A stretch of 39,337 bases of DNA from a virus. Shown piece after piece: positions 20,432-28,269 of the stretch (its first letter is position 1; the number at the start of each line of letters is the position of its first letter). The stretch is from positions 1 to 39,337 of IMG/VR virus record IMGVR_UViG_3300032224_001149; one strand, 5' to 3'. Both the position numbers and the translations under genes were made by a program. Under the pieces are notes generated by a model. It was given only the letters and a program-made list of their open reading frames with translations, searched no databases and had not been told where the DNA came from.

Positions 20432-20541
20432 AATCTAGAGATTTTGAAGCATTTTTGATATTTTTTATCATTCAGCCTCTGCTGTTCTTTTACTGTATGT
20501 TCGTATTTTTCTACGCAATATATCACAGTATTTGGGGATAA
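20428..20541 (+). CDS. membrane micropeptide
   Basis: 37 residues, MKSRDFEAFLIFFIIQPLLF and on: a short charged N-terminus then one long hydrophobic, Phe-rich helix. ATG overlaps the preceding stop and GAAGAA is the only ribosome-binding hint. Probably an inner-membrane peptide; role unknown. Confidence 0.6.
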   Translation: MKSRDFEAFLIFFIIQPLLFFYCMFVFFYAIYHSIWG

Positions 20542-20544
20542 ACA

Positions 20545-20826
20545 ATGAATGAACGAATTAAAGAACTTGCCGCTATTGCAAGAGGACAGGCAATAGTAGG
20601 AACAACAGTTGATGAGGAACAATGGCGACGACACGAAGAATTTGTTGAAAAGTTTGCCGAGTTGATTGTGCAGGAATGTCTTGCTATTATCCAAACCGAA
20701 GTAAGCATGAAATACAAAGATGGTTGGGAACAACACGGGGTATCTGATGATTGGGCCGCTGGACACTATAATGCATCATTGGAAAGCCGTGTATTTCTTA
20801 AAAAACATTTCGGAGTTGAAGAATGA
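20545..20826 (+). CDS. MN(D/E)R-family small protein, copy 2
   Basis: 93 residues: MNERIKELAAIARGQAIVG at the start, FAELIVQECLAIIQ in the middle and LKKHFGVEE at the end, the three blocks shared with copy 1 and partly with the next gene. It also holds a Trp/Tyr-rich insertion (KYKDGWEQHGVSDDWAAGHY). Function unknown; the family is repeated in tandem here, which suggests duplication. Confidence 0.75.
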   Translation: MNERIKELAAIARGQAIVGTTVDEEQWRRHEEFVEKFAELIVQECLAIIQTEVSMKYKDGWEQHGVSDDWAAGHYNASLESRVFLKKHFGVEE

Positions 20827-21191
20827 ATGAACGTGTTCAAGCACTGCTTGATCAAGTGGGCACAGATGTCAGCGGTAAATGGATCAGTGTTGATGACGCA
20901 GAAACATTGGCCGAAGCCATCATCCGTGAATGTTGTATTGCATTGCAACCAGCATTGCGTGACATGATCAGCCGTGGTCAAGGTCGTGAACTGATATTAG
21001 AACATTTTGGCTTCATGTTTGATCGTAAAATCAAACATCTGGACCAGCAGTTGGCAGAACAAGAGCCGGGTTGGATTTGCTACAAGTGTGGAGTTGATAG
21101 AATTCGGGATGTTTGCCCTAAAGGTGACAGTGCCGTATTGACAGGTGAATGTCCGATGACAGCCACTGCACAAACAGGGGTTGAAGAATGA
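20823..21191 (+). CDS. MN(D/E)R-family protein, copy 3, with Cys-rich C-terminus
   Basis: 122 residues. Begins MNERVQALLDQVG, with ETLAEAIIRECCIALQ and ILEHFGFMFD matching the family blocks. It is extended by a possible zinc ribbon, CYKCGVDRIRDVCPKGDSAV then GEC, and ends in TGVEE as if the family C-terminus had been split by the insertion. Coupled by ATGA to both neighbours. Function unknown. Confidence 0.75.
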   Translation: MNERVQALLDQVGTDVSGKWISVDDAETLAEAIIRECCIALQPALRDMISRGQGRELILEHFGFMFDRKIKHLDQQLAEQEPGWICYKCGVDRIRDVCPKGDSAVLTGECPMTATAQTGVEE

Positions 21192-21379
21192 ACGACCGGA
21201 TTCAAGAACTTGAAAACACACTGCTAGACCTGTATCAAGGTCGACGGGTGGTTGTGCCACATGACATTGACCATGCACACAACATGCTGATGGTAGCGGG
21301 TGCTTATATTCATCATGATAAACAACACATGTGGGACGCACTAAAGAAAGTAAACAATGAGCGGATGGAACACAATTAA
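21188..21379 (+). CDS. MN(D/E)R-family short protein, copy 4
   Basis: 63 residues starting MNDRIQELENTLLDLYQGRR with a His-rich middle (HDIDHAHNMLMVAGAYIHHD). It shares only the N-terminal block with the tandem family. Its end overlaps the next gene by 23 bases. Function unknown. Confidence 0.65.
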   Translation: MNDRIQELENTLLDLYQGRRVVVPHDIDHAHNMLMVAGAYIHHDKQHMWDALKKVNNERMEHN

Positions 21380-21746
21380 ACTAATACGACATCTTGAACA
21401 AGAAGTTGATAAACTTGGTTTCAAGTTTGCTGGACCCAAACACGGTGATTGGCAAGAAGAACATAATTCTGTTAGTCTTGTGCCCAAGGACGACTCCGCT
21501 TTACCTATTTACACACGTGAAGCCCAACTATTCAAAGGCAGTATCGAAGATCTGCGAGTGTGGTTACAAGGCGTTCGTTGGGCACGTGAGTATGATATGA
21601 TGCTACGTTTGGGCGATGACAAAAAGCGTAGTCGAGCAGAAGAAAAAGAACGTGCTCGTCAAGCACTGCAAGCATTAAAAGAAGAGCAAAAAAAGATGTG
21701 GAAAATTCTTGAAGAAAAAGAAGATCCTCAGGTTGAAGATGCGTAA
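21357..21746 (+). CDS. hypothetical protein with charged coiled-coil end
   Basis: 129 residues. N-terminal globular part (KLIRHLEQEVDKLGFKFAGP ... WLQGVRWAREYDMML) then a highly charged helix from about 88 (KKRSRAEEKERARQALQALK) likely to form a coiled coil. No known domain. Its last bases contain the -35 of the following promoter. Confidence 0.7.
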   Translation: MSGWNTIKLIRHLEQEVDKLGFKFAGPKHGDWQEEHNSVSLVPKDDSALPIYTREAQLFKGSIEDLRVWLQGVRWAREYDMMLRLGDDKKRSRAEEKERARQALQALKEEQKKMWKILEEKEDPQVEDA

Positions 21747-21761
21747 GTTTTCGTGTATAAT
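21733..21761 (+). promoter_or_regulatory. sigma-70 promoter
   Basis: TTGAAG at 21733-21738, 17 bp, TATAAT at 21756-21761. It drives the SPFH gene at 21784. Confidence 0.7.
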
Positions 21762-21783
21762 TTGTTTTTAACTAGGAGATAAC

Positions 21784-22635
21784 ATGGGTACAATTATGTC
21801 AGGTTTGTTGATTGCATTAGCAGTCGCAGTCAGTGTCATTTGGTTTTTTCAACGATGGTTTATGGGACTGGTGGCAGGTGCGGCAACGTTCTTGCTGGCC
21901 ATTGTAGTGGGGTCATTTACAATCATTTCAGCGGGACACACAGGTGTGCAAGTCACATTTGGTGAAGTTAATATGATACCACTCAGTGAAGGTGTTCACT
22001 TTGTTAACCCATTGAGTGGCATCAAAGACGTTGATGTACGTCTACAGAAAGCAGAACTAAAAGGTGCTAGTGCAGGTACAAAAGATCTGCAACAAGTACA
22101 CACAGACATTGTAGTTCAATATCGTTTGAACGCCAGCAAAGTACCACACATCTACAAAGAGTTTGGTCTTAACGTTGATGATAAAGTACTTGGCCCTGGT
22201 ATTAACGAAGCGTTTAAATCAATCACCGGACATTATACCAGCGAGGAATTGATTACCAAGCGTGATGAAGTTAGTACTGCTATCACAGACCATTTGCGTA
22301 GTAAAATGGCACCATTCAACATTGATGTAAGTGGTGTGAGCTTGGTTAACTTTGGCTTTAGTGCAGACTATCAAAAGGCCATTGAAAGTAAAGTTATTGC
22401 CACACAGAACAAGCTCAAAGCTGAACAGGATCTTGAACGTATCAAAGTGGAAGCCGCAAGTCGTGTTGCACAAGCTAAAGGTGAAGCTGAAGCGATTAGT
22501 ATTCAAGCACAGGCTATTCAAAGTAACGGTGGCGCAAACTATGTGCAACTGCAATGGATTCAAAAGTGGGATGGCAACTTGCCTAATACTATGTTAGGTG
22601 ATCCTAGCAAGTTAATGATTAACACAGGTAAGTGA
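21784..22635 (+). CDS. SPFH/prohibitin-family membrane protein
   Basis: 283 residues. Two hydrophobic N-terminal segments (about 5-24 and 28-52) are followed by the SPFH core: AGHTGVQVTFGEV, PLSEGVHFVNP, DVDVRLQKAEL and ...DIVVQYRLN. Then comes the alanine/glutamate-rich coiled coil (ATQNKLKAEQDLERIKVEAA). It ends in LQWIQKWDGNLPNTML as prohibitins do. Such proteins form ring-like membrane scaffolds and, in bacteria, modulate FtsH proteolysis (HflKC). A phage copy could protect phage proteins or reshape host membranes (inference). Good Shine-Dalgarno sequence TAGGAG. Confidence 0.92.
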   Translation: MGTIMSGLLIALAVAVSVIWFFQRWFMGLVAGAATFLLAIVVGSFTIISAGHTGVQVTFGEVNMIPLSEGVHFVNPLSGIKDVDVRLQKAELKGASAGTKDLQQVHTDIVVQYRLNASKVPHIYKEFGLNVDDKVLGPGINEAFKSITGHYTSEELITKRDEVSTAITDHLRSKMAPFNIDVSGVSLVNFGFSADYQKAIESKVIATQNKLKAEQDLERIKVEAASRVAQAKGEAEAISIQAQAIQSNGGANYVQLQWIQKWDGNLPNTMLGDPSKLMINTGK

Positions 22636-22636
22636 T

Positions 22637-22798
22637 ATGTGGGCGTTGATTATTGCAATAATGATGGACTCAACGCCCGCTGAGTTAAAGTTTACTCGGC
22701 TGGCACAGGTTCAGACATATCAAGAATGTAGGGACCTTGCCAAAACATTAAAGGATCGTGGGTTAAATGCTCACTTGTTTTGTGTAGAACAACAGTAA
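22637..22798 (+). CDS. small hypothetical protein, possible secreted or membrane-anchored
   Basis: 53 residues starting MWALIIAIMMDSTPAELKFT: a short hydrophobic N-terminus, then a soluble part with YQECRDLAKTLKDRG and HLFCVEQQ carrying two Cys that could form a disulfide. It begins two bases after the SPFH stop, so it belongs to that transcript. Function unknown. Confidence 0.6.
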   Translation: MWALIIAIMMDSTPAELKFTRLAQVQTYQECRDLAKTLKDRGLNAHLFCVEQQ

Positions 22799-22810
22799 AA
22801 GGATATTGAA

Positions 22811-22984
22811 ATGAGTAATTTTAGATCGTGGTATATTCGCAATCAAGAAGTAATCAGCGGTTTCATTGCTGGTATCTTAACAGTAAATGGCATTGATAAC
22901 TTGTTAGCAGGTTATACGTTTCATGGATTGATTATGCTGGCATTGGCTGGCGTTAACCTTTATATGGTCAACCAACGTATGTAA
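22811..22984 (+). CDS. small membrane protein
   Basis: 57 residues, MSNFRSWYIRNQEVISGFIA and on, with two hydrophobic stretches (about 14-23 and 38-51) and a basic end. AAAGGA lies 10 nt before the ATG. Last gene before a strong terminator. Function unknown; it may act with the SPFH protein (by position only). Confidence 0.65.
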   Translation: MSNFRSWYIRNQEVISGFIAGILTVNGIDNLLAGYTFHGLIMLALAGVNLYMVNQRM

Positions 22985-22994
22985 CAGTGTTCGG

Positions 22995-23064
22995 ACCACC
23001 AAATAAAACAGAGATAGCTCCTGTGGTGGTTCTTTTAAGCCCTGCTTCGGTGGGGCTTTTTTTT
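22995..23064 (+). terminator. double hairpin, rho-independent terminator
   Basis: First hairpin ACCACC (22995-23000) with GGTGGT (23025-23030) followed by TTCTTTT. Second hairpin AAGCCC (23037-23042) with GGGCTT (23053-23058) around a CTTCGG-type loop, followed by a run of eight T to 23064. It ends the SPFH transcript; the next -35 box starts inside the T-run. Confidence 0.92.
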
Positions 23065-23091
23065 GACTTTGTTTTTAAATAATGTTATAAT
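23063..23091 (+). promoter_or_regulatory. sigma-70 promoter, leaderless geometry
   Basis: TTGACT at 23063-23068, 17 bp, TATAAT at 23086-23091. The next ATG begins at 23098, seven bases after the -10, the same geometry as at 5262. Confidence 0.85.
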
Positions 23092-23097
23092 AGCTCT

Positions 23098-24144
23098 ATG
23101 ATACCTACATTTCAATACGTCGAAGATTACATTGAATTTATTGCAGGCCATAAAGATATAAATGGCAATATATTTTCATTGTTTAACTATCAACCCAATC
23201 CCATCAACTTGGCTAGATATGATGTAAACGTCATTGACAGTCTTAGTCAGCAAACTATTTTGATGAAGAACCCCTATACTGACAAACAAAGCCAGCTGGC
23301 CATTAAGATCATTACCAAATATCGTAGACAACTGGCTGCACTGCCGCAGCCTGTGTTCCTACCTGAAGACACTGCTTCTTTCAAGTTTAGACTGGGTGTA
23401 CGAGTAGTTGATAGAACAAAAAGCGTCACAGTTGACAACAATGAAATCATTGTTAGATTTCCTTTTGACACAAAACTGATTGACATTATGAAAACACAAG
23501 TGCGTGAAGGTCAAGGACATGCACAGTGGGACACCGACCGCAAGGTATGGTGTTTGGGACTAACTGAGTACATGGTCAATTGGGTTATGTTTTTTGCTCA
23601 AACCAATGACTTTGCAGTCAGTGATGAGCTACAACAAATGTATCAAAGCATCTTGGACTGCGAACAAAATCCCCACAAGATCGAACTAGTATTGGATGGC
23701 ACAGAGTTAAAAATTACCAATGCCACAGATAGTTTGATTGAATACATCAACGAAAACTTGGGTGGCATGGGCTACGATAATTTATTAAAGTTAATCGATG
23801 CGGCTCCTACTTTAGGATACACAGTTGATCCTTGGTTGTTTAATTCGATACCTGTGTACAGCCAATCTACTAGCATGATGTTGACGAATAGAACCTATAC
23901 GTTTTCCAAGGAAGCAACTACATTAGATGATACGTTAGAGTATGCTAGGCTGGTAAATAGATTGCCAGTGTATGTTTATGACGTGGGCATGCCTAAACCC
24001 AACACAGAAGAAATTATATACCTTAACAGAGGTGTGGACATAGATGTTAAACCTAAGTTAATGGTCACACTCAGTGGGTTAATGATAGGCAGTAAAAAAC
24101 AAGCATGGGTCACTAATGCTGAAAAAATAATTATATTAGAATGA
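23098..24144 (+). CDS. UvsW-associated hypothetical protein (HARP-like segment)
   Basis: 348 residues. GHAQWDTDRKVWCLGLTEY (about 140-158) looks like the 'basic/aromatic, W-D-x-x-x-K-x-W' repeat of HARP/SMARCAL1-type DNA-annealing domains; the flanking strands agree but I cannot prove it. The gene ends inside the start of the UvsW helicase gene (ATGA overlap), which suggests a joint function in DNA annealing or branch migration. There is no Shine-Dalgarno sequence, and the ATG is at the predicted +1 of the promoter. Alternative: a phage-specific protein of unknown role. Confidence 0.6.
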   Translation: MIPTFQYVEDYIEFIAGHKDINGNIFSLFNYQPNPINLARYDVNVIDSLSQQTILMKNPYTDKQSQLAIKIITKYRRQLAALPQPVFLPEDTASFKFRLGVRVVDRTKSVTVDNNEIIVRFPFDTKLIDIMKTQVREGQGHAQWDTDRKVWCLGLTEYMVNWVMFFAQTNDFAVSDELQQMYQSILDCEQNPHKIELVLDGTELKITNATDSLIEYINENLGGMGYDNLLKLIDAAPTLGYTVDPWLFNSIPVYSQSTSMMLTNRTYTFSKEATTLDDTLEYARLVNRLPVYVYDVGMPKPNTEEIIYLNRGVDIDVKPKLMVTLSGLMIGSKKQAWVTNAEKIIILE

Positions 24145-25580
24145 TAGCAAAACTCATAATCAAAGACGAAGTCAATGTAAAAATTGAAGGACTTGAACTA
24201 GTTGATAGGAAAAATCTTGTCAATAAGTTCAAATACGAAATTCCCGGAGCACGTTATCAGCCTGCTGTGAGATTGGGACGCTGGGATGGCAAAGTGGCAT
24301 TCTTTCAATTGGGCGGCAGCACATATATCAACTTACTGCCTGAGATATTGGAGTATCTTGACAGCAAGGGCTATGACGTTGAAGTAGAAGACCTAAGAGA
24401 TTACTCTACAACACTGGAACTAGGACAAGTTGTAGAAACTAGTTTCTTTCATAGAACATGGCCCGACGGTAGTCCTATTTTACTGCGCGATTACCAAGTA
24501 GAAATTGTTAATCGCTTTTTACAAAATCCACAATGTATTCAGGAAGTAGCCACAGGCGCAGGTAAAACTATTATGACTGCCAGTCTTTCCGCAAGTGTGC
24601 AACATCTAGGTCGTAGCATTGTAATTGTGCCTAACAAGAGTCTTGTAACACAAACAGAAGCAGACTATAAAACCATGGGACTAGACGTTGGTGTTTACTT
24701 TGGTGACCGCAAAGAGTTTGGACGTACACATACAATCTGTACTTGGCAGAGTCTGAATATATTGTTGAAGAACACACAGTCTGCAAGTGCGGATGTTACC
24801 ATTGGCGAGTTTATCGAAGACGTAGTCTGCATTATGGTTGACGAAGTACACATGGCCAAGGCAGATGCATTAAAAACTTTACTGACCTCAGTGTTTGCAA
24901 AGGTACCTATTCGCTGGGGTTTAACTGGCACAGTGCCTAAGGAAGACTACGAATTTGTTAGTTTAAAGTGTAGTTTAGGTGAGGTTCTTGGGCGATTAAG
25001 CGCCAGCGAGCTACAGGAAGCGGGCCATCTTGCTAGTTGTCACGTTAATATTGTGCAACTAGTGGACTATGTTGAGTACAAAGCGTACCAAGATGAGCTT
25101 AGATATCTACTAGATAACGAAGATCGTATAAATTTTATAAGTAACTTTATAAATCAAATTAAAGACACAGGTAACACTCTAGTGTTAGTGGATCGAGTTT
25201 TACCAGGCAAACGGATCACAGAATTGATTCCTGATGCTGTATTTGTAAGCGGAGCAACAAAAGCAAATGATCGTAAGGAAGAATATGACGAAGTGGCAAC
25301 CAGTACAAACAAAGTTATCGTGGCCACGTATGGCGTGGCGGCGGTTGGTATCAATATACCACGAATATTCAACCTTGTTCTTATTGAACCTGGCAAGAGC
25401 TTTGTTAGGGTTATCCAAAGCATTGGCCGGGGTATTAGAAAGGCGGATGACAAGGATCACGTCCAAATCTGGGACTTGACCAGTACTTGTAAATTTGCCA
25501 AACGGCACCTAACTAAACGCAAAGCATTCTACAAAGATGCTAACTACCCATTTGAAGTAGAAAAACTGGAATGGCAGTAA
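24141..25580 (+). CDS. uvsW: UvsW-like SF2 DNA helicase
   Basis: 479 residues. An N-terminal domain with the T4 UvsW-like stretch KFKYEIPGARYQPAVRLGRW, then motif I ATGAGKT (137-143), motif II DEVH (234-237), motif III GLTGT, and motif VI QSIGRGIRK. T4 UvsW unwinds branched DNA, R-loops and stalled forks and shifts origin-type to recombination-type replication. Length is close to T4 UvsW (about 500). It is translationally coupled to the gene before it. Confidence 0.93.
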   Translation: MIAKLIIKDEVNVKIEGLELVDRKNLVNKFKYEIPGARYQPAVRLGRWDGKVAFFQLGGSTYINLLPEILEYLDSKGYDVEVEDLRDYSTTLELGQVVETSFFHRTWPDGSPILLRDYQVEIVNRFLQNPQCIQEVATGAGKTIMTASLSASVQHLGRSIVIVPNKSLVTQTEADYKTMGLDVGVYFGDRKEFGRTHTICTWQSLNILLKNTQSASADVTIGEFIEDVVCIMVDEVHMAKADALKTLLTSVFAKVPIRWGLTGTVPKEDYEFVSLKCSLGEVLGRLSASELQEAGHLASCHVNIVQLVDYVEYKAYQDELRYLLDNEDRINFISNFINQIKDTGNTLVLVDRVLPGKRITELIPDAVFVSGATKANDRKEEYDEVATSTNKVIVATYGVAAVGINIPRIFNLVLIEPGKSFVRVIQSIGRGIRKADDKDHVQIWDLTSTCKFAKRHLTKRKAFYKDANYPFEVEKLEWQ

Positions 25581-25589
25581 ACTTTTACC

Positions 25590-25597
25590 TATAAATA
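25590..25597 (+). promoter_or_regulatory. T4-type late promoter TATAAATA
   Basis: Exact TATAAATA, only 5 nt before the ATG at 25603. The gene has no Shine-Dalgarno sequence, so its late transcript may be leaderless. Confidence 0.7.
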
Positions 25598-25602
25598 TTA
25601 TC

Positions 25603-26223
25603 ATGGATTATGAAATAGAACAATCAAACAACGAGCGTTGTGCAAAAATTAGCGATAAGATGTTTCCAATTTTAAAAGATTTAAATGTTTTAGAATTGGG
25701 GTCAATGGGTGGAACACATTTTACTACAAATTTATTTCGATATACCAGTAATATTACCGCGATAGAATTTGATTTATTTTCAGTTCATTATCTAAAACGT
25801 CATTTTCCAACAGTAAAAGTAATACACAAAGATTTCAATGAATGTTTACCCACTGTGGGAGAATTTGATGCTGTGGTTATTTATGGGATTCTTTACCACA
25901 GCCACGCACCACTAAAAATAATAGAAGATGTGGCTAATTTTGTTAAACCAAAATTTATTCTATTGGAAAGTGTCTTAGGTTTAAGGGCCAAAGATGATGT
26001 ATCAATATGGGAAGAAACGCCCAACTTACCAGGCAAGAGATACAGCGAAAGAAAAACATGTGGTCTTGTAATTAACTTGGGGCAATCGTATTACGATTTT
26101 GCTCTTGGCAATTTGGGCTATGAAAAAATAGACGAGTTTGATGTTGCAACAGATGAGTATTTGATGTCTACTCCTGGGGAATTAAAAAAACCAGCCTATT
26201 ACTCGACTTGGAAATTGCAATAA
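25603..26223 (+). CDS. class I SAM-dependent methyltransferase
   Basis: 206 residues. NVLELGSMGGTHFT is motif I (E/DxGxxxG), ITAIEFDLF holds the acidic residue that binds the ribose, and FDAVVIYGILYHSHAP is motif IV with the YHS-type end of small-molecule or sugar O-methyltransferases. Substrate unknown; near other surface-glycan-type genes it may cap a sugar (inference). A late promoter lies 5 nt upstream. Confidence 0.85.
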   Translation: MDYEIEQSNNERCAKISDKMFPILKDLNVLELGSMGGTHFTTNLFRYTSNITAIEFDLFSVHYLKRHFPTVKVIHKDFNECLPTVGEFDAVVIYGILYHSHAPLKIIEDVANFVKPKFILLESVLGLRAKDDVSIWEETPNLPGKRYSERKTCGLVINLGQSYYDFALGNLGYEKIDEFDVATDEYLMSTPGELKKPAYYSTWKLQ

Positions 26224-26233
26224 AATAATCAGG

Positions 26234-26261
26234 TTGACAAAAGAAATAGTTAGTGTATACT
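26234..26261 (+). promoter_or_regulatory. sigma-70 promoter
   Basis: TTGACA at 26234-26239, 16-bp spacer, TATACT at 26256-26261. Start expected near 26268, 19 nt before the ATG at 26287. Confidence 0.8.
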
Positions 26262-26286
26262 AACAAACATTATAACAAATGGACCT

Positions 26287-26790
26287 ATGCGACTTTTAAC
26301 ATTAGATAACACATCATACGAACTAAACGAGATTCCAGAAGAAGTAGACGATATTAGATTCTGCGTACTGGACAACAGTGATCCTAAAGATCCTGATTAT
26401 TTTTTTATACCGCTAATATTTTTAGAAAGCTTCAACAGCCCTGCACTAGTATTAAAAATAGGTAATAATATAATTAAAATGCCTATTGACTGGCAACTGC
26501 TGATAGGGGAACCTGACTTGGGGGACCTTGAAGTTGTGCCTCTAACCAGTATTAATGACAGGGGCTTTAGTGTATTTGCCTTCAACCCAATGGCTAGTTT
26601 TAGGCCTGAATTTTTTCCAGTTGAAGTTATTGACATTTATCAAGATGTTAAATGGTATTTCCCCAAACTTAAACCCGGACAAATGTTAGCGGTGCCATTG
26701 GAAACAGGAACAGAAAAACCTCTTTGCGTTTATTTTGTTAAAGACATCAGTCGACAAAGCGAAGTAGTAAATTATTCTAAATGTTGGTAG
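26287..26790 (+). CDS. conserved T4-like phage hypothetical protein
   Basis: 167 residues. I recognise the pattern DNSDPKDPDYFFIPLIFLES, IKMPIDWQLLIGEP, GDLEVVPLTSINDRGF and WYFPKLKPGQMLAVPL from a protein conserved in T4-like cyanophages, without known function. It has no catalytic motif. It is preceded by its own promoter but no Shine-Dalgarno sequence, and heads a run of tightly packed genes. Confidence 0.8.
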   Translation: MRLLTLDNTSYELNEIPEEVDDIRFCVLDNSDPKDPDYFFIPLIFLESFNSPALVLKIGNNIIKMPIDWQLLIGEPDLGDLEVVPLTSINDRGFSVFAFNPMASFRPEFFPVEVIDIYQDVKWYFPKLKPGQMLAVPLETGTEKPLCVYFVKDISRQSEVVNYSKCW

Positions 26791-26793
26791 AGT

Positions 26794-26967
26794 ATGTACA
26801 CAGAACCTCAAGTATTCGAAACTTTAAATCGCCTGGCAAGGATTTATCTAGAAAGCTATCCCGATGATAGACAAGGACTAGAACGTTTCCTGAATTGGGC
26901 ACATTCACAATACGGCTATACGTCGCCTTTTACAAATGAAGAAAAAACTAATAGTATGCGGGTGTAG
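26794..26967 (+). CDS. small hypothetical protein overlapping the next gene
   Basis: 57 residues, MYTEPQVFETLNRLARIYLE..., helical, with RFLNWAHSQYGYTSPFTNEE. It starts three bases after the preceding stop and overlaps the SGNH-like gene by 32 bases in another frame. The N-terminal 45 residues lie in otherwise empty sequence, which supports it. Function unknown. Confidence 0.65.
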   Translation: MYTEPQVFETLNRLARIYLESYPDDRQGLERFLNWAHSQYGYTSPFTNEEKTNSMRV

Positions 26968-27733
26968 TTTTAGCGCACCTAGTGCCACGTTACCTGGCAC
27001 AAGTTATGGAGAACTACTGGCTGCAAAGTTAGACTGGGACCTTGTGCATCTAGCTAGGCAAGGTTGTAGCAACGGAGGGGTTAGACTACAAATAGACGAA
27101 GTAATTCGTCAACAACCTGACTTTGCTATCATTGCGCCCACGTTCCACGACCGCATGGAAATACCTGCCAGTGCTGCGCCTTACCAACCCCCTAAGAATG
27201 AAAACAAAGGATGGGCTAATGATTTACAAAAACATCTGCAAAATATAGATCTTAAAAATGGCTATGTTCCTGAAGACGGTATAAAAAATGTAAATTATAA
27301 CAACAAACCTTATAATATGATTTGCGAGACTATTTTTAGTCTAGCAGAGAATTATCAGCATCCTTACCGTAGTAGGCCCATTGACAAAGATACACAGAAA
27401 GCAGTCAAACAATATATAAATCATATTTACGACAGTAATTGGAAACTACAGATGGATACTTGGATCATGCGAGATGGCATTGTACAAGCATACCTTGCTG
27501 GTATTAAGTTTATTGTACTTCCTGAGAATTTGTGGACATGTCAAACTGTACGTGGTATTATTCCTAAAATTGTACCTGATCGGTATTTAATGACTACACA
27601 GGAACATGTGCCTGCTCACGCAACATTTTTATATCCTTTTACTGGAGAAGATCCTGGATATCATGGTAGTCCTGAAAGTCAAAAGTATTTGGCAGACATC
27701 TACTATAAGGTAATAACAGAATGGCAAGACTAA
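26936..27733 (+). CDS. SGNH-hydrolase-like protein 1
   Basis: 265 residues. LIVCGCSFSAPS (Ser in GxSFS, block I), LARQGCSNGGV (Gly/Asn of blocks II-III) and HGSPESQKYLAD near the C-terminus (a possible block V His, with the Asp position less clear). Members of this fold are esterases or O-acyl hydrolases or transferases on sugars; phage relatives are largely uncharacterised. Its end overlaps the deacetylase gene by 13 bases. A glycan target is inferred from the neighbours. Confidence 0.7.
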   Translation: MKKKLIVCGCSFSAPSATLPGTSYGELLAAKLDWDLVHLARQGCSNGGVRLQIDEVIRQQPDFAIIAPTFHDRMEIPASAAPYQPPKNENKGWANDLQKHLQNIDLKNGYVPEDGIKNVNYNNKPYNMICETIFSLAENYQHPYRSRPIDKDTQKAVKQYINHIYDSNWKLQMDTWIMRDGIVQAYLAGIKFIVLPENLWTCQTVRGIIPKIVPDRYLMTTQEHVPAHATFLYPFTGEDPGYHGSPESQKYLADIYYKVITEWQD

Positions 27734-28269
27734 AAGCATTGTGTGCGGTAGCACATCCAGATGATTGCGTTATATTTGCATGGCCTTTTATTGAATATGC
27801 AGATCAGTTTGATTGGACCATACTGTACTTAACATATAATGAGAAAGATCCAAGGGCGAAAGAAATTAAAAAGTTTTGGGCCACTAAGAACACACCTACA
27901 ATTTTCTTAGGATACATCGATTCTCACAAAGACATGGAAAACAATGAATTAAGTTTTGATGTACTAACGGCCTCTTGGCAAATTGCAGGCTATGTTAAAG
28001 ACTATGACTTATTGTTAACACATGACCGCAACGGCGACTACGGCCATATTCATCATAAGTTCGTACATGACCGAGTCAATGAATCCACTAAACCTAAAGT
28101 ATATTTTGCCAATCAATCAACTTATAATCTTGAATGTACACGGACCAGTGAATTAGATTTAAATGAGTTGCCATTACATCAAGAAGTTATAAACGAATTT
28201 GGTGACATTAAAACAAGAAGATATTTGCTCACTGAATCAGCAGAGGGATTACTGAATGGGCAGTCTTAA
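27721..28269 (+). CDS. PIG-L/LmbE-type N-deacetylase
   Basis: 182 residues. AHPDD (11-15) is the zinc and catalytic Asp motif of the PIG-L family and HDRNGDYGHIHHKFVHD (about 100-116) supplies the third zinc His. These enzymes remove acetyl from N-acetyl-hexosamines. It lies between two SGNH-like genes, overlapping the first, which suggests joint action on an acylated glycan. Confidence 0.85.
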   Translation: MARLKALCAVAHPDDCVIFAWPFIEYADQFDWTILYLTYNEKDPRAKEIKKFWATKNTPTIFLGYIDSHKDMENNELSFDVLTASWQIAGYVKDYDLLLTHDRNGDYGHIHHKFVHDRVNESTKPKVYFANQSTYNLECTRTSELDLNELPLHQEVINEFGDIKTRRYLLTESAEGLLNGQS

